Assembly: GCA_015847255.1 (NCBI GenBank)
Contig: JADLZK010002761.1
Coordinates: 372,001 to 436,000 of the forward strand
Length of the DNA stretch: 64,000 nt
Source: Hyparrhenia diplandra
Lineage: Eukaryota; Streptophyta; Magnoliopsida; Poales; Poaceae
Direction: 5' to 3'
Position 1 is the first letter of the stretch. The number at the start of each line of letters is the position of its first letter. Shown piece by piece: positions 46,703 through 58,081 of this stretch. A program made the position numbers and the translations under genes. The notes below the pieces were generated by a model. That model was not told where the DNA came from. It did not search any database and saw only the letters and a list, made by a program, of their open reading frames with translations.

Positions 46703-49700
46703 ATGACGAAGAACAAAGTCTTTCGCGACCGGTTCGAAAGGGATAATCTAGATTCAAGACGAAGGTCTTAGCGAGTCGGCGCTTCACCTTCGGAATTGAT
46801 TCCGGATGATGGCTATTCTTACTTTTTGGAAAAAGTAAGATGAAAAAATCGAACTATGCGGAACTGGAAAAAATGGTATTTTGAAACACGGATACTATAG
46901 GCTGCGAGGAGTCGATGAGATCGTGCCGCAGCCTAAGAAAGATGAATGCATAGTGTTCAAAGACTTCTTCACAATTTGGATTGAGGTTTCCTTGCCAGGA
47001 TTTTTTGGAAGATGTTTTGAAGGCTTATGATATTGAGATTCATCACTTGACACCGAATGCCATTTCTCGACTTGCGACGTTTATATGGGCTGTGCGAAGC
47101 CAAGAAGTGAAGCCAAATATTAGTGCTTTTTGTGAACTCCATGAGCTTCATATCCAATACCGGAGTAAAGTTGTTGATGGCAAGAGTGTTACTTACTATT
47201 TTGGCTGCTGCAACTTTCGGTTGCTAAGGGTGCAAGACAAATCTCCCCTTTGCCAAAAAACAAATGGGCGGATGGATGGTTCAAGTTATGGTTCTATCAT
47301 AAGGTTCCTTATGTTGAGGAAAAGGTTGGTAGAAATTTTGTAAAAAGGTACTCACTTGCTGCTGAAATGCACAAGCGTGAATTTATTGTGAGGCCAACTT
47401 TAAAGAAATCTCAAGCCTCTGCTGAATGTATGAAGGCTTTTAAGCTAACTGCTTCGCTTCAAAGTACTAGAGACCTGGTTGAAGAATATATTGTTGCTAG
47501 AGTTTGGCCGCTTCGCCGAGGATGGACTATTCTTCGCTTTCACACGAAGGAGGTCCGCGGAAAAACTTATAAGTTTCCTGATCGTGATATCATTAAGCCG
47601 TGAGAATATTCAACGAACGAAGAATTTATTGCAGCTGTTGAGCTAAGAGCATGTTCTGTTCTTGGAAAATATGTTAACAAAGAGAAGAAGTTTATGGATG
47701 AAATTCTTGGTGAGGATTATTCTCGGTTTAACCGAGTTTTTGATATTGCTAAAATTCCATATGAAGAACGTCCTCCTCCAGCTTACTCTCGAGCTGAAAA
47801 GAATGTTGAGGAAAACGAACCAAAAAGTTGATCTTTGCCAAAGGAAAGAAGAGAAAGCAAACCGAATCATCTTGGCCCATTTGGTTTGGGTAGGAAGAAG
47901 ACTTTGGCTAAGAAGCAAAAGAAGTCTAATCTTACTCCTATTGCTGATTTATGTGATGATGAAGGATTTGCTATAGACGAAGATCCGATGGGAACTTCGG
48001 TTGACAATCTTGAGGTGAGAAAAATGTGTTTAGCTTTTGCAAGTACCGGTTTGACTCACGAGATGTTGACTCCCTCTTGCTTTTTTTTTCAGAATTTGGT
48101 ACGCTCAAGGAGAAATTAACAGAAAAATCGATGAAGATAATGCAGAAAATGTTCTGAACCCGAATACATTTGTTGTTTCGTCACCCAGATTTTATACGAA
48201 AACTCCTGCTATTTTGTATGTCGATTCTGATGCTAAAGTCCATTTAGGTCCGGGAACCGAAGATCTTGGGGATGATCATGAGAAATTGGTTACTATTGCT
48301 AAGGAAGTTATTTCCTCCAAGTCTAAGGTTGGTCCGAAGGATGGAGATGGTTTTGTCTCGAAGGCTGTGGACATTGCCTTGAAGGAGAATGTTGTTGAAG
48401 AAGTTAATGTCTTATCATCTTCGCAGTTAGCCGTGTCTCTCGAGAATGTTGTTTGCGAAGCCGCTAACGTTAGGGCTTCGTAAATTGTTGGGAAGATTAG
48501 TGTTGACACGGATAGTGAAAAATTGTTAAGTGAAGGGAAAACTAGAGGGGCCGAGGCTGTTGAGAAGATTCAAGCCGCTGTTCAAGAAAGGTACGAAGGT
48601 TGCATTTTGTGACCTTTGACGATTTTGAAGATGATATTTTTGATAAGGATGTTGAAGAGGAACAACAGCTTTCTGTCTTGAGGACTCAATGATTAACATT
48701 GATACTCATGAAAAAGTTGCTTGCCCTTTGAGAGAAGGAGAGATTGTTGGTGAGTTTCTTTCTACTTGAAGACTCTTTGGTTTTTTTTATTTTTCTTTTG
48801 TTTATTTACTTTTATGTTCTTTGACTAACTATTTTCTCGATGCCTCTACTTCTTGAAAAAAAAAAACTGTTGATGTTGGGAGGATGAAGGAAGTTATTCA
48901 GGATGTTTGTACCCCTTCGGTACCCATGGAGGATGTTTCTACAACTTCGAAGTGGATCCGAGAAGATTCGTAAAGTTCTTGATTTACGCCACTCGAAGGT
49001 GTTAATTTGGATTCTTTTAAATTTATTGGAGTTGGTCTTTGAAAAGCTTAGAATGATGCCGAAGAGGAATGAGCTTCGTCTTGCAAAGTGCATCGATGAT
49101 GCTTTTTACCGTTCACGATCTTTGAAGATGAGTTATCGAAGAAAGATCCTTTGGAACTTGCCGAGGCAAGTGTTGCTTTGATGTATAAGGTAAATGAATC
49201 TCCTTTGTTTGATATCTTCCCCGGTTTTATGTTTTTTTATATATTTTTTTCCAGTTTTAATTTTTTTTGATTTTAGTTAGCACTTCTTGCGCCGAAGCCA
49301 ACGTAAAGCAATAGAAGATAAATTTGTTGCATCGTCTTTACGTGAGAAGAAGCTTTTAGATGAGATAAAACTTTTGAAGGCTCAACTTGTCGATAAAGAA
49401 AAAGAGAGGCAAAGCAGTTGATGAATGGCATCAGATTGATGGGTTGTATCATCAATCTCGTGATACGATCAAAGAAAGAGATGCTGAGCTTGTTCTTTTG
49501 CTAAGAAGACCATTGAAACATTGAGAAGGGAGAAATCGTATCTTGAGAAGAAAAGCAAGGAGCAAGAGGAATTTTTCTTGATGAAATTTAATAGAATGTG
49601 GGAACTTTGTCGGATTCATTATGAGAAATTTGGTGCCAAACCCGAAGACCCTAATTGGGAACTTGGGGAATTTGATCCTTTCTTCAGTTGGCTATGTCGT

Positions 49701-50145
49701 CAAGATGAAGACCTAGGTGTTATTGTGAACACCTTCGCCGATACCAAGTGTTATGTATGCTACAAGAGCACTTCTTCATCTGATGTCCGAAGCCAAAGAC
49801 CCTTTGTATTCGAGTTTGCCAAAAATGAATACAAGTTCCCGGCCGAAGTTTGTCAAGCAAATTAGTTCTCGCACTCAACTACTTTGCAAGAAGTATTTTG
49901 ATCAATATTGGTGCGTGAGTGGCCGTGAGCATTGCTTTGAGAAGGTGAAAAAGAAGATGGAAACAGAGTAAGTTATTTTTCCTTCCTATTCTTGTTTTCT
50001 ATTGAGTTTTATCGATTTATTTCTCTTCTTGAATTTTGATAGATTGAGTTTGAATATTTGCGGGAAGAAGAAAAAAGAAGAAAAGCTTTGGAGGAGGAAG
50101 CTTCGTAGAGCTCGAAATGATGATGTTCGTGAAAGGGATCTGTAG
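46703..50145 (+). pseudogene. Opposite-strand accessory gene of the Tat/Grande-like element (PF04195-like)
   Basis: A long gene lies antisense to pol between integrase and the 3' LTR. The probable start is ATG 46703 (MTKNKVFRDRFERDN). It contains PCQDFLEDVLKAYDIEIHHL, TPNAISRLATFIWAVRSQEV and AFCELHELHIQYRSKV, the block seen in plant 'putative gypsy type transposon' proteins (PF04195). It continues with FKLWFYHKVPYVEEKVGR and VARVWPLRRGWTILRFHTKE. A lysine-rich linker (47840-47960) and a coiled-coil/charged C-terminal half (49300-49600, then SWLCRQDEDLGVIVNTFADT) follow. An intron at about 49968-50041 has good GT and AG sites. Function of this protein family is unknown; the antisense arrangement is known from Grande. 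At least five frameshifts are present. Confidence 0.65.
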
Positions 50146-50784
50146 ACTTCTTTAGGGTTTTTTTTGAGTGGCTTTGTGAGGAAAAGCTTTTGTAAGTTAA
50201 GTTCATACTTGATGAAGTTTTAAGCGAAATACATCTGCTTGTAGGTGTTTTGTAAGTCTCGCGCGAGGATATTTGCCCACTATTATGCCCTGTGATGGTT
50301 GGTAAAGGAAATTATGTGTTTGAAACTTCCGAGTTTTTGGAGTATTGTGAATCTATTGGTGAGGTTGATTTTGATTTATTTGTTGAAAACAAGATTGGGG
50401 TTTCACAAGTTAAGGTTACTCATGGAGTTCCAAGAGTTGTTGATTTTAGTAATTTTACGCGGGTACAAGATAATTTTGATTTTATTTGAACTTTGATTTT
50501 AAAATGATAAAAATTAAAAATTGTCTTATTTTGTTCGGTCATCATGCTCGAGTGCTTACGCAAGTTATGTTCCGAAGATATTTTGAGGCAAGAAGTGGAT
50601 AATATAGTTGATGAGGCTTTAGATGGACTTTTGAATGAAGTGGCTATTTGTTGTTATTTAAAGAAAATAATATGTTGTAAATTATTTTTATGAGATTTTT
50701 ATAGAAACTTGATTGTTGAGTATAATTGTGTTGTTATGTAATAAAGTATTTATTATTATGGATTTTATCCATTTTACTTATGTA

Positions 50785-51640
50785 TTAGAAAAACGCTTCC
50801 TTTTCTTTTTTGCGAAGGTGAAGCGATAAACTTCGCTTCTGAAGTTATTTCCCTTAGGAAAATTTTATGAGAAAACGTGGTCCCCTTTTCTTTTTTTGCG
50901 AAGGTGGAGCGACAAACTTTTTAAGATAAAACGCGTCGTTCCCTTTTTCTTTTTGCGAAGGTGGAGCGACAAACTTCGCTACGAAGTTATTTCCCTTAGG
51001 AAACCTTTAAGAAAAACGTCGTCCCCTTTTCTTTTTATGAAGGTAGAGCGACAAACTTAAACTACGAAGTTATTTCCCTTAGGAAAACTTTAAGAAAAAA
51101 CGTCGTCCCCTTTTCTTTTTATGAAGGTGGAGCGACAAACTTAAACTTTTACGAAGTTATTTCCCTTAGGAAAACTTTTAAGATAAAAACGTCGTTCCCT
51201 TTTCTTTTTTGCGAAGGTGGAGCGACAAACTTCGCTTTTACGAAGTTATTTCCCTTAGGAAACCTTTAAGAAAAAACGTCGTCCCCTTTTTCTTTTTTTT
51301 GCGAAGGTAGAGCGACAAACTTAAACTACGAAGTTATTTCCCTTAGGAAAACTTTTAAGATAAAAACGTCGTTCCCTTTTTTTTTTTGCGAAGGTGGAGC
51401 GACAAACTTTCGCTTACGAAGTTATTTCCTTAGGAAACCTTTAAGAAAAAAACGTCGTCCCCTTTTCTTTTTGCGAAGGTAGAGCGACAAACTTCGCTTT
51501 ACGGTTATTTCCCTTAGGAAAACTTTAAGAAAAAACGTCGTCCCCTTTTCTTTTTGCGAAGGTAGAGCGACAAACTTCGCTTATGAAGTTATTTCCCTTA
51601 GGAAAACTTTAGGTAGCAATTTTATTTAAAATTGCACCTA
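50785..51640. repeat. Tandem repeat array (about 85-bp unit, about ten copies) inside the Tat element
   Basis: Each unit carries GCGAAGGT(G/A)GAGCGACAAAC, then ACGAAGTTATTTCCCTTAGG, then AAAACGTCGTCCCCTTTTC. Units start near 50811, 50898, 50955, 51037, 51121, 51211, 51301, 51387, 51474 and 51557. One unit is deleted to about 57 bp. The array lies between the 3' end of the antisense gene and the end of pol. Confidence 0.85.
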
Positions 51641-51931
51641 GTTTTTATACTTATTTCGCCGATGTATGAATGTTATGTTCTTCGGCGTTAAATTGGATAA
51701 AAAACAGTAATGTAATTGCAAGTCATATTGGGGAAACTACTTTCTCATTTATATTGATATGAGAATTTACAATAGAGGCGCCTCGTTAAAAACCACTCAC
51801 CTCGCGAAGGGCTTCCCCGAGTGGAAAAAAAAGAGTGCAGACTCTTTACAAGCGAAATGTAAACTTTTTGCTTGAAAGGTAAATGATATTTTGCTATTTA
51901 TTTACATATTTACAAAAGAAGCTCTCTACTT

Positions 51932-53262
51932 CTATGGGTAGTACTTACGAAGGTCTTGGATATTCCATGTGTGGCTCAATTCTTCTCCCTTCAAATTCTC
52001 TAAGTGATATGATCCCGGCTTGTTTGTTCTTGAGATGATAAATGGCCCTTCCCACTTCTGTTTGGAATTTTCCTTTTGTGTCTTCGTTTCTTTTCCTTTT
52101 TAGCACGAAGTCTCCTGAAATTTGAAGTTCTCTTTCGATAACTTTTTATTGTACCATTTGCTTGTTTTTCGTTCGATATTTGCTTAAGTTTTGCGAGGGG
52201 CTTCATTTCTTTCTTCCTCAAGTAAATCTTTACTTGTCTTCAAGTCTTCTTTCGCTTATCATTTGCACATTCAGTCTTGGACCTTCGTATTGTATTTCTT
52301 TCCGTGTCATGGCTTCGTCTCAGGTATAATAGCTTGAATGGTGAGAACTTTGTGGATCTCGTTGTCGTTGTATTGTGACTCCACACTATTATTGGAAGCT
52401 CTTTGACCCATTTTCCCTTTGGTAATCCCACAAGATTTTTTGATATTCCAGTGCAAATTATTCCATTTGCTCTTTTCGATTTGCTCCGTTTGATTGCGGA
52501 TGTCTTCTCGATGCGAAACAAAGCTGGATTCCAAGATTTGTACAATATTCTTTGAAATCTTATTTGTCGAATTGTGTTCCATTGTCCAAGGTAATGTGTC
52601 TTGGGACTCCAAATCTGCTGAGATGATATTTTGCCATAAGAACTTTTACATTGTTCCTAAAGACATGTTTGTTTCTTGGCTTTGCTTCGATCCATTTTGT
52701 GAAATAGTCTCTTCGCCACAACTGCATATTTGAAGTTTCCCCGAGTTTGTGGTAACTTTCCAATGATGTCTATTCCCCATCTTGCTAATGGCCAAAATTT
52801 GGTTCTATTTGTTGGATTGGGTTTCTTTGGGGCAAGTGTCTTGTTTTTCTTGAGATTTGACAATTGTGACATGTCCCGATTATCTCCTTGCTATCTTTTT
52901 TGAGCCGATGGCCAATAAAATCCTTGTCCGAAAGCTTTTCCTCGCAATTGATCCGGGTCCCGCATGAATTCCACAATTTTCATTGTGTATTTCTTGTAAT
53001 ATCTCCTTTCCCTCTTCGCATGAAACACATTTTAGCGAGGGGGTTCACATATGCCATGCTTGTAAAGTTGATCATTGATAATTCTATAATTTCTTGTTTT
53101 GTGCTTCATTACGATTTCATAAACTTCGTTTTTCGGCTCATAAAAACCTTTGAGGAATGCTATGATTGCTGACCTCCGGTCTTCGCTTTCTATTATATGT
53201 ATATTTCTTGGCTCTTCCATTTTGCTTGAATTGATGATTCGATAATATTTGATAGAATACAT
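51932..53262 (-). pseudogene. Integrase of the Tat element
   Basis: The zinc-binding section ends in CHNCQISRKTRHLPQ. The core has WPLARWGIDIIGKLPQTRGN, DYFTKWIEAKP and FGVPRHITLDNGTQFD, giving two of the catalytic acids. The C-terminal section reads KWEGPFIISRTNKPGSYHLE and HTWNIQDLRKYYP and stops at 51932. Frames are broken in several places. Confidence 0.8.
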
Positions 53263-53344
53263 CCGGTGGTAACTTGATTTTACGAAATTTGCGGCTTTCG
53301 CGAATTGTGTTCCGCTTCTTCATTGTTTGATCTTGAAATGCTTC

Positions 53345-53690
53345 TTAGTGTAAAGCCTTCAAAATGTCTTTCCCGATCTCTCGACATGTTGTAGATATTT
53401 TGCCAATTCAGGGTCTTTTGCTTTGTAGCTTTTTTCTATATGTCCTGCCACAACTTGAGAATCTGTTTTGATCAATAATTTTTGAATTCCCATTGCTCTT
53501 GCTTTTGCGTAGCCCCCAAAGAAAACCGCTTCGTATTCAGCAATGTTGTTTGTGCATTTGAACTCTAATCTTCTTTGCATATTTCATTTTTATTCCCGAT
53601 GGTGAGGTTATAATTGCGGCTACTCCTGCCGCCGAGGAGCCCCATGCGCCATCACAATTTATTGTCCATTCATGACAAGTCATTGTCCAT
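53345..53690 (-). pseudogene. Second, archaeal-type RNase H of the Tat element
   Basis: A separate RNase H fold follows the first one: WTINCDGAWGSSAAGVAAII with the first Asp, then CTNNIAEYEAVFFGGYAKAR with the Glu, then KLLIKTDSQVVAGHI with the second Asp. The NNIAEYEA block is the mark of the additional RNase H described for the Tat lineage. Confidence 0.75.
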
Positions 53691-53789
53691 TCTTGAGCTT
53701 CTTTTTTGTTCTTGAAGTTTGAAGTTGGAGTCGATCTGCAACAAAGTCTGCGCTAAAACTTGTGATTTGATGGTCATTTCTTTTTCAAA

Positions 53790-54239
53790 TTCTATGTAAA
53801 ATTAGGATATTTCTGGCGCCCATTTTCCCAATCTTTCGATGACTTGCAACTTTGAAGAACGTCTTTCGAGGGGGGATGATTTGTTGGTATTCTAACTTTG
53901 TGTGCTTGAAAATAATGCTTCAACTTTCTTGTTGCCATTAGAACTGCATATGCTATCTTCTCAATTTCGAATAATATATCTTTGATCCTGATAGAGCTTC
54001 GGATGCAAAGTATATTGGTTGTTGTTTCTTGATGTGTTCTTCTAGTTTTTCTTGTACTAGCACGCGACACTCCTTTGCATTTTTTGATCCGAGATGTATA
54101 GCAATAGTTCTTCTTGTGGACTTGGACTTGCCAATGTTGTTGGGTTTGCCAAATATTTCTTTATTTCTTCCAAGGCCTCTTGCTGCTCTTTTCCCCATGC
54201 GAAGGTCTTGCTTGAGTTTTTCAATGCTTGAAAAATTGG
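53790..54239 (-). pseudogene. Retroviral-type RNase H of the Tat element
   Basis: Directly follows RT: FAWGKEQQEALEEIKKYLAN, LLLYISDQK, IYFASEALSGSKIYYSKLR, IAYAVLMATRKLKHYFQAHK. This is the normal gypsy RT-linked RNase H. Confidence 0.75.
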
Positions 54240-55160
54240 AAAACTTTTTTCTACCGACTTTGATATGAATACGTTGTGAAGCCAATCTTCGATTAATTTT
54301 TGAATATCTTTGATGCTTTTCGGAACTTGTGTTTCCATCACTGCTTTGATCTTCTACGGGTTTGGATCGATTCCTTTTTGATGATACGACACACCCAAGA
54401 ATTTTTCCTTTCTTGACGTAGAAGGTGCATTTTTCGGATTGAGCTTCAAGTTTGCCTTTCAAAGATTAGAGAAAGTTTCTTTGAGGTCTTCGATGTGCTC
54501 TTCTCTTTTCTTACTTTTTCACGATTACATCATCGACATATGCAAGTAAGTTTTTTCCCATTTGATCTTTTAGCCTTTGTTGAAGTCATTACGATGAAAC
54601 TTGACCCGGCATTCTGAAGCCCCTCGACCATTCTTTGAAAACAATAAGTTCCAAATGGAGTTATAAAACTTGTCTTTTCTTCGTCTTCTTTACTCATCCA
54701 AATTTGATGATAACACGAGAAGCAATCTAGGAAGCTTAACATTTAAGCTTTCTGCAGACTTGATCGACTAAGGTGTCGATCCTTGGTAGTGGAAAGTTAT
54801 CTTTGGGACAAGCCTTGTTTAGATGCGTGAAGTCGATGCACATTCTCCATTTCGAGGTTCTTTTTCCTGACCATGACTATGTTTGCAAGCCATGTTGTGA
54901 ATCTTACTTCCCTTATGACTTTTGCATCCAATAATCTTTAGACTTCGCCTTCGCAAAGACAATTGTTCTATCTTCCGATAGTTTTCTCGATTTTTGCTTC
55001 TTTGGCTTGTAACTTGAATCAATGTTCAATTTATGTTCGATGATGTCTCGCTTACTCCTTCTAGATCTTTTTTTCGACCATGCGAAGACATCTTGATTTG
55101 CTTTTAGGAAGCTGATGAGGTTCTTTTTCTTCTTCTTCGCTAAGGTCACTTGCAATTATT
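54240..55160 (-). pseudogene. Reverse transcriptase of the Tat element
   Basis: Recognisable segments are DVFAWSKKRSR upstream, LSFLDCFSCYHQIWMSKEDE, KTSFITPFGTYCFQRMVEGL and NAGSSF. The active site YVDDVIVK lies near 54515-54545, and LDCFS.YHQI and YVDD are gypsy RT blocks 3 and 5. Frameshifts and stops occur between blocks. Confidence 0.8.
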
Positions 55161-55631
55161 ACTTTTTTATGCGGTATCATTGAATCTAACGGTACTTCTT
55201 TTTGTTTCATTTTTCTTTGCAAGTCTTCACTTTTTTCGGGGCTTCGCATTTTACGTTTCTTCTTGCTCTTCTTCGTCTTCAATTGTGAGGGCGTTTCTTT
55301 TGAGCCGGTCTTTGAATCTTTTTCAATATTTCTTGCCTCTCGTTTGATTTCCATGGATTGAAATAGGTCCATTTATCATTTGGAACTTTCATACATAGAT
55401 ATGAATAGTTGATTCTTTGCCGAAAATGTTCAGGGCTTCCTCTTCCAAATATTGCATTATCTGGCTGTGCATTTCAACGACATCAAATGCCACTTGTTAC
55501 GTTTTGGCGTTGTTACGAGTTTTGAAAGAAACTGGCAAAGACAATTCTTAGATTGAATTTATTCTTTTGCCTCGAAGCCTACCAATGGATATTACGCTCG
55601 CCTAAATCTTGTCTTTTGATTTGCATTGCAT

Positions 55632-55899
55632 CTAAAGTTGATGCGAAGAGTATATCTCTGGAGAGCTTCCACCATCTACCAATATTTTTGTGACATCCCG
55701 ACCATCTATGTTTGCCTCTATGACCATAGCATCCATGTGCGGATAATCTTTGAGTTTCATGTCTTTGTTACGTAAAGATGATTGGTTGATGTGACCACCT
55801 TGTTTTCTTGTAAGGACCTTCCATTGAAATTGCATTGACTCTTCAAAAATAGTTCTTTCTTTCATTGTTTGTAGTATGTTCGATCTTTGTTGCCTCGTG
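55632..55899 (-). pseudogene. Aspartic protease region of the Tat element
   Basis: Contains DYPHMDAMVIEANIDGRDV followed by TKILVDGGSSPEIY. The DGGSS active site, in place of DSGS/DTGS, is usual in Tat-lineage proteases. Confidence 0.75.
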
Positions 55900-57500
55900 A
55901 TTGTCATTATTCTGCCTCTGCTTGGCATTGTTGTGTTATGGCGAGGTAGATGGAGAATTACTGGTTTGATTTCTTTGTGGAATTGTTTACCACTGATGTT
56001 TGAGGTTGTTGAATTTGCATTTGTCCCCATGGTATTCTTTGCCAAAGGTTGGCGGTTGTATATTGGCGGAGGTCCGGCAATATTGCTTGCGAAGGTCCTA
56101 CATTTGCATGAAGGTTATATCCTTGATTATAATAACCTTGGTTACGATAAGAATTTGCTTGGCTTAGATGATTGATTGTTTTACGATTTTGCATGCTTAC
56201 GCTTTCTTGTTGTGCTTCGTCGATGCTTTTCTTTATTCTTTGGGCACATTTTTTGAAGTGTGGCGACCCCTTTGCTATATGTCGGAGGGAACATTTCTTG
56301 GGCTTTAAAGGCCTTCGTTCGCGAATCTTGCACTGGTTGAAGCCTCCTCTTGTAATTGTTGTTGTAATTTACGTTTTTGAAATTGGCTTCGATGGTCTTG
56401 GCTTCACGGATCGATGTTTGTTATGTTTTCTCCGATTTGCTCGTTGTTGATTTGATTCACACGTTGTGGTGGTTGATCCTGATATTGCCTTCGTTCAAAG
56501 TTTTGATTTTTGAACTGATTGACATAGTTGTTTGTCTTTGCTTGGTTTCTTTCAAAGTTTTCCTCATCAATTCTCCTTCTGTAGTCATCATCAGATTTTG
56601 CATATTTTGGAATTCTTCATAAAGTTGAGCAACTATTTTTGGCCTTTCTCTTTTGAGATGTGATGATAGTTGACTTGCCCTTAGTCCTCGATGATGGCTG
56701 CTATGATGACCACTTCATCTGGCACATCTGGAATTTGAGTCTTCATTTGAATGAATCTCTTGTAATACTTGTATAATGGCTCTTTTGGATATTGTTTGAT
56801 GTCAAATAGATCATCACTTGTTAATTCTGTGTGCTGAAATCCTTGGAAGTCAACTAGCAGATTTGTCCTCAGTTGTTCCCAACTCTTGATTGATCTTGGT
56901 TTAAGCGAAGAGTACCATTTTTGTCTTTGAGCCTTTCATTGCCATGATGAGTGATTTTGCTAATGTTGATTCGTCTCCCCTCCCGAGGCAACTGCAGACT
57001 TCAAAACTCATAAGGAATTGTCTTGGATCTGTGAGCCCTTCGTAAGTTGGAATTATGTTAAACTTGAACCCTTTTGGCCATTTTGCTATTTGCAAATCAA
57101 TTGATAATGGGGAATCTGTATCAATGGCTGTTGAGATCTTGTCTTGTTCTTTTTCTTTCCCCAACTTGTTTGTTGAGCTTGGTTCTTCTAGGTTGATGAC
57201 TTCTTTCTCTTGTTTTTCAAGTTCTTCTAGTTCAACTTTTTCTTAATCGGCCGGCCTCTTCAATTCTTTGCTTTATGGTCTTTTCTCTTGTCTTGTTTTT
57301 TTGCATTCTTCCAGTTCTTTTTTTCTTTTCTTGCCAAGTTCTCTTCTAGTGCTTTTAGCCTTTGTTCTTCGCTTTCATTGTCTTGTGACTTTGATTTTTT
57401 TCTCTTGCTTCTTCACTTTCATTGTCTTGTTCATCTTCTTGTGGTCTTGTTTCTTCCTGCAGAACTTTGTTTCTTTGGTCTTCCCATGTCTTTGGGGTGG
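55900..57500 (-). pseudogene. gag region of the Tat/Grande-like element
   Basis: A charged, coiled-coil-like N-terminal section (57500-57170) is followed by PLSIDLQIAKWPKGFKFNII, PTYEGLTDPRQFLMSFE and LAKSLIMAMKG, which is the Tat gag core. Downstream segments are in several frames. No intact reading frame remains. Confidence 0.7.
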
Positions 57501-57539
57501 GTGGGGATACTCGAGCACACACAAACGGTGGGCGCCAGA

Positions 57540-58076
57540 TGTTGGGTGTAAAACTCCAAACAAGTGTATTGATGAATACTTAGTCACAAAATGACTGGTA
57601 CAACATGTTTTTTACAAGAAGGTCCAGGGGGGTATTTATAGGCCCCCTAGCCGTGACTTCTGGAAGAAATGACAAATGTTACAATGATAAAGTTATCGAC
57701 TTCTATCTACAGCGAAGCCATTCTCGATGTCTTCGCGAACTTTATTCCGTGTTTTCTTCATTCTTTGTACGAACTCTGGCTACGAAGACCTCCCCAGCGA
57801 AAACTTCTTTCTTGGATCTTTTCTACGAAGCCATGGGTCGCGAAGGTCTTCTCAATACCTTCGCGTTATATCTTCATGCCGATCTCTCCTTATCTTGAAC
57901 ACCTTCGTATAAAACTCTTGTCTTCAGGTCTTCTCAACACCTTCGCGTTATATCTTCATGCTGATCTCTCCTTATCTTCTATTCTTGCGAATACCTTCGT
58001 ACAAAACTTCTGTTTTCATATACGAACTTCAAAGTTTGGGTTAGAAGTTTATGAGAAATAAAGTTGACCCCCAACA
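57540..58076 (-). repeat. 5' LTR of the Tat/Grande-like element
   Basis: 537 bp. On the minus strand it contains a TATA box (GCCTATAAATACC, near 57633-57645). The primer-binding site TGGCGCCCACCG lies two bases inside, at about 57527-57538. Confidence 0.88.
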
Positions 58077-58081
58077 CTCAC

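Larger units (their letters stand above)
45724..58076 (-). mobile_element. Tat/Grande-like Ty3/gypsy retrotransposon with antisense accessory gene
   Basis: 12.35 kb, minus orientation, flanked by CTCAC on both sides (45719-45723 and 58077-58081). LTRs are 45724-46266 and 57540-58076 with TGTTGGG..CCCAACA ends. The minus strand carries gag, protease, RT, RNase H, an additional RNase H and integrase, in gypsy order. The plus strand carries a long accessory gene between integrase and the 3' LTR, as in Grande. The extra RNase H and the opposite-strand gene are hallmarks of the Tat lineage. Coding regions contain many indels, and the two LTRs are very similar apart from such indels. Confidence 0.87.

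Noticed and set aside
50785..51640. CRISPR-like array
   Set aside because: The whole 85-bp unit is repeated without unique spacers, and it lies inside a plant retrotransposon.
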